A stretch of DNA of 64,000 bases from Euglena gracilis (Eukaryota; Euglenida; Euglenophyceae; Euglenales), in NCBI GenBank assembly GCA_039621445.1, contig CP154955.1, positions 21,937,823 to 22,001,822 on the forward strand, given 5' to 3'. The translations under genes and the position numbers were made by a program. Within the stretch, counting starts at the first letter, position 1. Every line of letters starts with the position of its first letter. The notes beneath the pieces were generated by a model, which was not told where the DNA came from, did not search any database, and was given only the letters and a program-made list of their open reading frames with translations. Positions 21,957 to 29,431 of the stretch are shown here, in pieces.

Positions 21957-24105
21957 CTGGAGGGTGGTTGCACCACAACACCTCGATCAGGCGTTCGATG
22001 TCGGGGTTCAGTGGGTAGTATTTCCACTGCACACCGAGGGGCCCGACTGTGTGCATACAGTCGAAGATTGCCTTCAGCCTTCGGGCCAACACATGCTGGT
22101 CCCGAAATCCTAACTGGTGCAGGTAACTGCGGCCAGTGGAGTCGCTGAAGAGACCCCAGTTCTGGCAGGGGTATCCCAGCCAAAACCAGAGTTCCCAGAA
22201 ACCCGGCTGGGCATCCAGCAAGGGTCTGCCACCTTCACCTTCGAAGGCGTACAGGTCAATTCCGTAATGGAATTGTCTGACTCTGTTCTCGGTGTGGTGT
22301 AATACCACCTCGATGATTGCCTCCGGAGGGGTGACGGGGCGGTTTCCTGCAACATGGTAATCATGCTGCATTCGCCAGCCTTCGTCCTCCAGCTCCTCCT
22401 TGAACCTGAGCATTTGCTCAAAGTCCGAGAGGACTTCTGCTGGTTCTTCCTCCTCCTCACGGGCTGTACCCTTACCCTTGCCCTCACCCTTACCTTTGCC
22501 GGCCACGCCTTTGCCTTCTCCCTTGCCTTTGCCCTCAGCCTTACCTTTGTCCTTCCCTGTCTGGCGAATACCAGAGGGTCGGGCGCTCGGTGCGGCAGGA
22601 GTCGGTTCGGTACCTTCCCATTCCATCTCTGGGGAGGGACCTTGCCGTTCCGCTGCACGTCGCGGTGACGGCGTGGCTGGGCGCTGGCTAGGAGCCTGGC
22701 GTGGGCTTGGTTTCGGCGTAGGAGGTCGCGGCTCCTTCCATACCGGAGGGATCGGCGGAGGCATTGCGGCAACAGGACGGCTCATCGCTGCCTGTGCCAC
22801 TGCCGGTGGTTGCCCGGCCAGGGTATCCTGGCTGGCTTCCACCTGCATTGCCGCACCGCCTTCCGCGTCCCGTGGGCTGGGTCGCCTGGGCTGTGGGGTA
22901 AGGTTCTCCGTAACCCTATCGCGCTTCAGGGTGGCAGGTAATCCTGCCGCTCCTGCCGAGGGCTCACCGGGTAATACCGGGGTCGCCACCCGCAGCTGCG
23001 GCTGGTACGGATGGTAGGGGGTGTATCCACGACCCTGAAGGGCAGCCAGAGAGGCGTAATACCTCGTCCGGTGCTCTTCAGACGCGAATACTGGCTCCTG
23101 CAGGAAGTGCCGAGCAAGCTCATCCTGCTCGGTTCCCGGAGGTGCCATATGATAGTAGGGAGCCTCCTGCCGACGGGGGACATCCCCAGTCTGGACAGGG
23201 GCTGCACTGGGCGGTCGGGCTGCCTCACGGTGGGGAGGTTCATCCTCCACCACTATGGGCTCCTCCTGCCTCCGTGGCTCAACGCCAGGGGCAGGGGCGA
23301 CCGATGATGCTTGTGGCATCCAGTGCATGAACATGTGTTGGACGTATGCCTCAGAGGGCACGTCCGACTGTCCGGCTGGGAGCACGCGTGCGCCGCGCGG
23401 GTAATCCGCGTGCGTCGCGTACCGCGAGACAAATTGCTCCGCTGGCGGCTCGCGCGGCGGCGTTCGCTGCGGCGAGGGCGGGCGAGCAAAAATTCTCGTC
23501 ATCCCAGGTGGGACATGCACAGCCTCACCTACCGGTGGGGGCGTGTGCTCACGCATATGCACGGTGTGGGATCCCACCGGCGTCTGCGTTTGCAGCATGG
23601 GCGGCACATACACGCCCAGGTCCATCATGGTCTCGCCGGGTTCGAAGCCGGAATCGGCTGCGGACGAGAAATACCGTCTGCCCGTCATCAGTGCTTGACC
23701 GCAGGGACACCACTGAGCCACAGGGGTGTTGGCTACCACCAACAGCTGAGCACAGTATGCATCCCAAAGGGCTTGCATAAAGGGCTCCGTTGGGGGGTGT
23801 GCGCACATACGCATCGCCCGCTCCAACGTCTCCGTAGTGCGGAAGATCATCTCTCCCGCATACGGGGGCAGGCGCGATCTGCGCTGCACTGGTGGCTGAG
23901 GTGCCGGCTGCTGGACGGCAGATGGATCTGGTACCGCATATGCGGACCGGCTGCTGGTAGCCGCGGCGAATACCGGGGCTGAAACCCTCTCAGCATGTGG
24001 GGCACCCGGAATCGGGGCCTCAGCATACTGAGGGTACTGAGGGTATGGCGCGCCAGAAGGCTGCGGCCATGGTGGACCTGGTCCAGGTCCGCGCCCAGGC
24101 AGCAT
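21916..24105 (-). CDS. Extra ORF X1 of the large chromovirus, function unknown
   Basis: 729 aa from an ATG at 24,103-24,105. The first 560 residues are Pro/Ala/Gln-rich and low complexity, with one WCPCGQ motif near residue 135 and a Lys/Gly run (KGKGEGKGK) near 545. The last 170 residues look folded: FEQMLRFKEELEDEGW, VRQFHYGIDLYAFEGEGG, FWELWFWLGYPCQNWGLF. The end overlaps ORF X2 by 41 nt in the +1 frame and the sense continues there (CNHPP then VWLVSHYG), so X1-X2 may be one product. I recognise no known domain. It is not Env-like: I see no signal peptide or clear membrane anchor. Confidence 0.5.
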   Translation of the reverse strand: MLPGRGPGPGPPWPQPSGAPYPQYPQYAEAPIPGAPHAERVSAPVFAAATSSRSAYAVPDPSAVQQPAPQPPVQRRSRLPPYAGEMIFRTTETLERAMRMCAHPPTEPFMQALWDAYCAQLLVVANTPVAQWCPCGQALMTGRRYFSSAADSGFEPGETMMDLGVYVPPMLQTQTPVGSHTVHMREHTPPPVGEAVHVPPGMTRIFARPPSPQRTPPREPPAEQFVSRYATHADYPRGARVLPAGQSDVPSEAYVQHMFMHWMPQASSVAPAPGVEPRRQEEPIVVEDEPPHREAARPPSAAPVQTGDVPRRQEAPYYHMAPPGTEQDELARHFLQEPVFASEEHRTRYYASLAALQGRGYTPYHPYQPQLRVATPVLPGEPSAGAAGLPATLKRDRVTENLTPQPRRPSPRDAEGGAAMQVEASQDTLAGQPPAVAQAAMSRPVAAMPPPIPPVWKEPRPPTPKPSPRQAPSQRPATPSPRRAAERQGPSPEMEWEGTEPTPAAPSARPSGIRQTGKDKGKAEGKGKGEGKGVAGKGKGEGKGKGTAREEEEEPAEVLSDFEQMLRFKEELEDEGWRMQHDYHVAGNRPVTPPEAIIEVVLHHTENRVRQFHYGIDLYAFEGEGGRPLLDAQPGFWELWFWLGYPCQNWGLFSDSTGRSYLHQLGFRDQHVLARRLKAIFDCMHTVGPLGVQWKYYPLNPDIERLIEVLWCNHPPGVAGEPLRLHLPR

Positions 24106-24302
24106 GATGCTACCCGAACGACGACGACAACTAAGGATAACCTTGTTGTCAGTCGATTTGAGTGCGAGAGCACTGAAAAAGCAAGGCTTCTATCTTAATC
24201 AAAACTCTGCGAGAAAGATAGAGAAATAATGAAGTGCAGGGGGGGGGGTATAAACGCGCAACATTCACATAAAACACACGCATTCTCCAAAACGAAATCG
24301 TT
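24106..24302 (-). promoter_or_regulatory. Leader between pol and the extra ORFs, with splice-acceptor-like sites
   Basis: On the minus strand two pyrimidine tracts end in AG: TTTCTCGCAG (edge at about 24,207) and CTTGCTTTTTCAG (edge at about 24,173), 65-100 nt before the ORF X1 ATG. Similar tracts precede the exons of the host PIGN gene. They could serve to make a spliced subgenomic mRNA, as env-type third ORFs do in other LTR elements. Confidence 0.5.
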
Positions 24303-27300
24303 TCAGAAGGTGTTTATGTTTATGTCTATGTTATTGCGCTTGTTCCACAGCTTCCAATCCTGTTGGACATATCCAACAAAACTGGATGCTGGCTCCCAAG
24401 TGTCCTCCTCTGTCCCATACCCTTTCCAGCGAACTTTCCAGTAGTGCACACCCCTGTCGACCTTGTGGTCTATTATCTTATCGACCACAAAGTCGTCCGT
24501 TTCAGGTAATCTGGAACGGGGCTTGAAATATAGGCAGGGGATAGCTTTTCCGTCTGGGGGGCTTAGGTACGGTTTGAAGTCGTCCATATGGACGTCCTCA
24601 ATCCCGTTGGGCAAGGCAACTTTATATCGCCCGCTACTACCTAACCTCTCCAAAATTTCGCATGGGCCGAGCCAAAGAGGATCTAGCTTGGAAGATTGCA
24701 TGCGGGTGCGGTTATTCCGTACCCACACGCGGTCACCTGGACTATACACAGGTGTGTTGAAGTTTTGTAAAAACGATTTCCGTTTGTTGGAATGAATTTC
24801 TGTGATACGTGATTGCACTGCAGAGCGGAGTGATTCCACTTCTGCAAACCACGTTTCACAGCTGACGCTACTTCGGGCGGGTCTCTCCGAGGGGATATCC
24901 CCTATGGCCGGAGGGTCTCGTCCGAAAACAATTTTGTACGGTGAGTGTGGTAATACCAACCCTGGCAAGGTATTGATGTAAAATAAACACCAATGAAGAA
25001 CGGATAACCAATTCTTACCCGAGTCAGCCAGTGAAAGGCGAAGCATATTGACAACGGATTTCACGGCTGCCTCGGCTCTACCATTGCCTTTCGGGCGGTA
25101 TATAATGGAAAAATGCTGCTCAATGCCGAGTAAACCGCACAAAGTTGTGAAAAACCGCGAAGAGATCAAGTGATCTTGATCACTCACGATTTCGTTCGGT
25201 AAACCCATTAAGCAGATACATTTCTCCAGGAATATGGATGCCAAAATTTGGGCTGTCAACCCTGCTTTCCGGCATGGAATGGCTACTATGTACCCACTCA
25301 GCCGACAGACGACAACAAAAACGTAATCGTAAATTTTGTCATCTGATCCTTTGCAAGGTTCAAGTTCGAGAAAATCCATGCAGAGGGACGTAAAAATGTC
25401 AGGTGGTACGGGGAAAAAGTCCATCGTACCAGGGGGGGTACCTCTGCGCGGTTTCACAGCCTGACAAATTTGGCACCGTTGCGAAATTCGCAAACAGCGC
25501 GAGTATAAATCTTTTTCACTCAGGGTTGTGCAATATCTGCGCCCCACTAGTGAAAGAAGTTTGGGGGCCCCAGGGTGACCATGGTTGTGATAGCTCAAAA
25601 TCACATCATCAACCAGGTCTTGGGGTATACAATATTTATAACCAGAATCATTCCGGAAAATAAGCCGCAATGGTGATAGAGAGTAATTCTCTATGGATTC
25701 ACCATTACGAAGTCTATTCACAATGGTACTATAAATAGGGTCACGCGAATAATCCCATTCGCGGAAAAATAGGGGGGTAGGAGTTTCCGTACGCGTAATG
25801 CGACGGGGTCCGGCAGTGCGTCCACGCCGGCGCCTTCCACGCAATGGTGAAATGGCGATGCTGCGATACACCCGGGTAACCGGTAGTGAATCGAGCAAGT
25901 TGTCCGCAGCGTCGGATCGACGTGCGAACTGGTCAGCCTCATGGCTGCCATGAAAAGTCGCATCACCCTCATCCGGGTTCCCAGGATAATACCAGGGGGC
26001 TCGGCTGAGAGGATCCGCAACTTTTTGCGTATGACCTGGGGTGTAAACTACCACCAGGTTAAACTGGCTCAAGATCTCATGCCATCGGCATCTTCTGCCA
26101 ACTGATGACATGGCCTTGTTCAGGTCCTCGGTATACCAGTGTTGAAGGCTCTCATGATCCGTCAACACTAGTATCTGGACCAAGCTGCTGGCTATCCAGC
26201 TGCGGAATTTCTGGAGAATTAGCACAATGGCATATGTCTCCTTTTCGCGAATGCTCCATTTAACCTGTCCTTTCCCGTTGTCGCCCTGTAGCTTCCTGCT
26301 AAAGAAAGCCACAGGTCGGAGTTCATTCGCCGCATTATGCTGGCTAAGAACCCCGCCAACAGCGTAATCGCTGCTGTCGACCTCCAGGACATACGGTTTG
26401 TATGGATCCGCGATATCGAGAACCACGTTCTCGAGGAGCAAGTCCTTGATTTTATTCAAGGTCTCGCGCATTTGGTCATCCCAAATGACTTTTGCGTTAT
26501 CGGGTGTCCTATTTTTGAGTTGTCGGGTTAGGGGTACCGCGATTTTCGCGAAATCTTTCATGTAAATCGCGTAGTATTGGGCTAATCCCAAAAATCCCTT
26601 TAAATGCGTTAAGGTCTTAATGACCTCAGGAGTCCGTTTCTTAATGGCCTCCATCTTACTGGGTGCGGCTTTACGCTGCCCGTTGCTCAGGATGTGTCCG
26701 CAAAACTTAATAATTTTGCGAAACAGGTGCATTTTGGAACCCTTCACAAAAAGCACATGCTTTTGGAACGCGGATAATACCGCGCGCACATCGCGGTAAT
26801 GCGGGTCGAGGATATCCTCGCCCGATTTCGCGGATGGCGGTTGGGTTCCCACCAGTACATCATCGATGTACACCAGAGCAAACGGTAAATCGCGCAAAAC
26901 CCACTGGATCATGCGTTGAAACATGGCTGGGCCATTCTTAACACCCATGGGGAGTACCGTCCATTGGTACACACCCTTGGATGTCACGAATGCCGTGTAC
27001 GGTTGCGAATCAGGATGCAAATGCATCTGATGGAAACCGTCTTCCAGATCAAAGATTGACCACAACCGGTTATCCGATTGTTTTGTGATCAAATCCTCAA
27101 TCAGCGGTAACGGGAAGGGGTCATCCTTTGTTTGGGAGTTCAGGTACCGGTAATCCAGCACCAGTCTCCACTTCTTCTGACCAGACTGGTCAGCGGGTTT
27201 GGGCACCACAAAAGCTTGTGATGTCCACTCGCTCTTGGAAGGGATAATCCACTTCCGCTGGATGAGCTTCTCAATCATCTCGTTGAGAGCCTGTTCGCGT

Positions 27301-28997
27301 TCACCCGAACAACGGAAGAATTTCCGGTGCATAGGTTTAGCGCCATCCTTGAGCTCGATTTTGCAAACACCGAACGGACCGCGAATCGCGCGGTCGATGT
27401 CGCAGGCGTAAACTGGGTTATCCAGTACACCATGGAATTCGCGAGCAATTCGCGAACAATAGTCAGCAGACTTGGGGTGTTGGTCCGCACTCTCAATGAC
27501 CGCAGAAATCTGCGTTGAGGGTGTGGCATCCCCATTGGTACCAAGGTATCTTGGCACACGCACATCGGATATTCCGAATGCGTCGAAGAAACAAATGCGA
27601 AAAATGATTTCTTTAACAGGTGGTAATAATATACCACAAAAATCCTCAAATAGTGGTACATCAGCGGGTAAATCCCACCAATGAAAACACACATGGGATA
27701 GTTGGTGAAACCAATCCGCATTCGGATTGACGGGTATGAGGAGAGCTCCTCGCGCTTCATCGCGGAGAATTTTCTCCACCACATCCGGGATAAACTTTGG
27801 GGGAGGATGCATCCACAGCACCGTATCACCCCAGAATTTAAGAAATGCGTTGGTATGTCGCGACCAATATCGCGACAAGCGCGCATGCGCTTTTGATGAA
27901 AACGCATCAATTTCCAACGACAAATCGAAGGAATCAGCCAAAGCCGCGATTTTGGAGAACCATTCCTCCAAAATACGGTATTGACCAAAATTAAATGCGT
28001 TCCATACGCGCATCGCGTATGTGTCGACCTGGTTCGCGGGTTGAAGAGCGGTAACGCAATTCAGGGATCCGCAAACATAGGTCAAGGGTGTGTCATCCAC
28101 ACTCCCAAGGGGCATTCCCAAGGGTTGATGGGTTGGATGGGTGCATACCCAGTCCATATCATGCCAGATGGAGGTGGGGGAGGTGTGTGACACGGATTTC
28201 GCGGTCCCAAACAACAAGGCAATACCTCGTTGTTGGAGCACTTGATGTACGGTCGCGCATTGCGATCCGCAACCAAGTGTATGGTTACGCGAAATCGGGA
28301 TTAGTGTTGGTGTTTGGACTAAACATCCACAATCGAAATCTGGCTGGGCGGAAATTCTCCTACAGTGCACACATTGGAAGGAAGTGTCGGAGTAGTGGTC
28401 CTGGTCGCGCATGTTGGTCTGGTGGGGGTGTGTGTAAAAGTTGGGATGCGCTGTTGTAGCTGCTGGGGGGTGTACAGAGGTATCTGAAAGCGATACATCT
28501 GGTGGAAAACGGGGTATTGGTGCAGCTGGGCGACTACTCGACACCGTACGTACTTCAGGCCTTTGGGCTTTCGTCTTGTAACCCAGTGGAACGAGGGGGG
28601 TACCGCTACTCGCTTGCCCTGCCTCATGGGGAACGAAAGTTGGTGTGTCAACGGGCAGGGGGCGAACTTTCTCGGTACACCCGGTGTGGAAAACGTTGGT
28701 TGGTGTGGTTGGTAACGGGGTAAAAGTTTTCGAAAACGGTGTGGAAAAATTGGTGGCTATCGCGGTTGACGCGACAGGTGATGAGGGTTTGGGGGGAAGT
28801 GAAGAGAATGGTGATGTGCGCAAACCGTGGGAGTGGCAATCCACTACCAGCCGGTGCTGACGTAAAAAGGGGTATCCCAGAATTACGTCAGAACCATGGA
28901 TTCCGGATTCATATCCCCAGGTATCCGGAAAATTTTGCGGTTGGGGGGGTGTGAGTGGTGCTTGGGGATGAGGGGTAGGACAATGTCCAAAAAGCAT
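24303..28997 (-). CDS. pol: Pol of the large chromovirus: protease tail, novel insert, RT, RNase H, integrase, chromodomain
   Basis: 1,564 codons without a stop. The protease C-terminus is at about 35-60. Residues about 150-530 form an insert discussed separately. RT runs about 545-720, with LVLDYRYLN, FDLEDGFHQ and the catalytic YIDD near 708. RNase H starts near 865 (LEVDSSDYAVGGVLSQ) and has TDHESL. The integrase zinc finger (HxH...CQIC) is near 1,136-1,185, and the catalytic core has MDF near 1,207, SDQD near 1,272 and the Glu in GRAEAAV near 1,307. A GPY/F module (WLGPCEIL) precedes a C-terminal chromodomain (about 1,505-1,545: VDKIIDHK, YWKVRWKGYGTEEDTWEP), which in chromoviruses directs integration to modified chromatin. 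All catalytic residues are present. It probably needs a -1 shift from protease to be translated. Confidence 0.5.
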   Translation of the reverse strand: MLFGHCPTPHPQAPLTPPQPQNFPDTWGYESGIHGSDVILGYPFLRQHRLVVDCHSHGLRTSPFSSLPPKPSSPVASTAIATNFSTPFSKTFTPLPTTPTNVFHTGCTEKVRPLPVDTPTFVPHEAGQASSGTPLVPLGYKTKAQRPEVRTVSSSRPAAPIPRFPPDVSLSDTSVHPPAATTAHPNFYTHPHQTNMRDQDHYSDTSFQCVHCRRISAQPDFDCGCLVQTPTLIPISRNHTLGCGSQCATVHQVLQQRGIALLFGTAKSVSHTSPTSIWHDMDWVCTHPTHQPLGMPLGSVDDTPLTYVCGSLNCVTALQPANQVDTYAMRVWNAFNFGQYRILEEWFSKIAALADSFDLSLEIDAFSSKAHARLSRYWSRHTNAFLKFWGDTVLWMHPPPKFIPDVVEKILRDEARGALLIPVNPNADWFHQLSHVCFHWWDLPADVPLFEDFCGILLPPVKEIIFRICFFDAFGISDVRVPRYLGTNGDATPSTQISAVIESADQHPKSADYCSRIAREFHGVLDNPVYACDIDRAIRGPFGVCKIELKDGAKPMHRKFFRCSGEREQALNEMIEKLIQRKWIIPSKSEWTSQAFVVPKPADQSGQKKWRLVLDYRYLNSQTKDDPFPLPLIEDLITKQSDNRLWSIFDLEDGFHQMHLHPDSQPYTAFVTSKGVYQWTVLPMGVKNGPAMFQRMIQWVLRDLPFALVYIDDVLVGTQPPSAKSGEDILDPHYRDVRAVLSAFQKHVLFVKGSKMHLFRKIIKFCGHILSNGQRKAAPSKMEAIKKRTPEVIKTLTHLKGFLGLAQYYAIYMKDFAKIAVPLTRQLKNRTPDNAKVIWDDQMRETLNKIKDLLLENVVLDIADPYKPYVLEVDSSDYAVGGVLSQHNAANELRPVAFFSRKLQGDNGKGQVKWSIREKETYAIVLILQKFRSWIASSLVQILVLTDHESLQHWYTEDLNKAMSSVGRRCRWHEILSQFNLVVVYTPGHTQKVADPLSRAPWYYPGNPDEGDATFHGSHEADQFARRSDAADNLLDSLPVTRVYRSIAISPLRGRRRRGRTAGPRRITRTETPTPLFFREWDYSRDPIYSTIVNRLRNGESIENYSLSPLRLIFRNDSGYKYCIPQDLVDDVILSYHNHGHPGAPKLLSLVGRRYCTTLSEKDLYSRCLRISQRCQICQAVKPRRGTPPGTMDFFPVPPDIFTSLCMDFLELEPCKGSDDKIYDYVFVVVCRLSGYIVAIPCRKAGLTAQILASIFLEKCICLMGLPNEIVSDQDHLISSRFFTTLCGLLGIEQHFSIIYRPKGNGRAEAAVKSVVNMLRLSLADSGKNWLSVLHWCLFYINTLPGLVLPHSPYKIVFGRDPPAIGDIPSERPARSSVSCETWFAEVESLRSAVQSRITEIHSNKRKSFLQNFNTPVYSPGDRVWVRNNRTRMQSSKLDPLWLGPCEILERLGSSGRYKVALPNGIEDVHMDDFKPYLSPPDGKAIPCLYFKPRSRLPETDDFVVDKIIDHKVDRGVHYWKVRWKGYGTEEDTWEPASSFVGYVQQDWKLWNKRNNIDININTF
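27300..28600 (-). other. Insert between protease and RT within Pol
   Basis: Roughly residues 150-530 of Pol. It includes a Cys-rich part (QCVHCRRISAQPDFDCGC; GCGSQCATVHQV) and a block EEWFSKIAALADSFDLSLEI...WSRHTNAFLKFWGD...WMHPPPKFIPDVVEKIL. The latter resembles the RNase H-like/Dam-like module (Asp-...-Asn/His-Pro-Pro) found in the pol of some DIRS and protist gypsy elements. This is a pattern match only; its role is unknown. Confidence 0.5.
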
Positions 28998-29428
28998 CCC
29001 AAGTCACCACCGCACATGGGGGTGTTGTCAGCCGTCGTAATTTTGATCGGCTTCTTGGCTTGCACCAAGAGGGGGGTTGGTATCAACCCGAACCGAAAAA
29101 GTAGTGCAATGCGACAACCAGTGTCAATGAGAATTTTGACTTTTGCACAAAAATTTTGGATTTTGATTTCCGCTTGGATCAAAAGTTCCATGGGGGGTAA
29201 GCAAAGTGAAGGGTCTGGCGAAAATACGTTTTCTTGCCAGCTTTCCCATGAACCCTTTCCTACTTTGCACAACATTCCGAGCGGAAAGTTGGAGTGGGGG
29301 GTGGGGGACCCGAAAATTTTCCGGGTACCGACCAGGAAGGCAGATGGGCAGGGGGGGCAGGGTTGATCAGGTCCTACCTCCATCTGTTCATCAGCCCAGA
29401 GGTCCGTGCCCTCGGACCTCGGGCTCCC
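28883..29428 (-). CDS. Retropepsin-like protease, in frame after the gag UAG
   Basis: Open from the UAG to 28,883. Contains KVKILIDTGCRIALLFRFGLI, the aspartic-protease Asp-Thr-Gly box, then a flap-like region. The C-terminal half of the protease fold (DVILGYPFLRQHRLVVD) is not in this frame but in the start of pol, after a shift at a C7 run near 28,945-28,951. No ATG precedes the protease core in a position that would favour separate initiation, so it is probably made as Gag-Pro by read-through. Confidence 0.5.
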   Translation of the reverse strand, partial: GSPRSEGTDLWADEQMEVGPDQPCPPCPSAFLVGTRKIFGSPTPHSNFPLGMLCKVGKGSWESWQENVFSPDPSLCLPPMELLIQAEIKIQNFCAKVKILIDTGCRIALLFRFGLIPTPLLVQAKKPIKITTADNTPMCGGDLGCFLDIVLPLIPKHHSHPPNRKIFRIPGDMNPESMVLT

Positions 29429-29431
29429 CTA
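29393..29431 (-). promoter_or_regulatory. Gag UAG stop with downstream hairpin (candidate read-through signal)
   Basis: The gag stop is UAG (29,429-29,431) and the frame stays open into protease. Downstream, GAGGTCCG pairs perfectly with CGGACCTC across a 6-nt loop, starting 8 nt after the stop. Flanking AGCCC and GGGCT extend the stem to 13 bp with one bulge. The loop can also pair with TGCCC further on, allowing a pseudoknot. Confidence 0.5.

Noticed and set aside
20042-23982. Long plus-strand ORFs opposite X1-X3
   Set aside because: They are antisense shadows of GC-rich minus-strand ORFs, with no recognisable domain.
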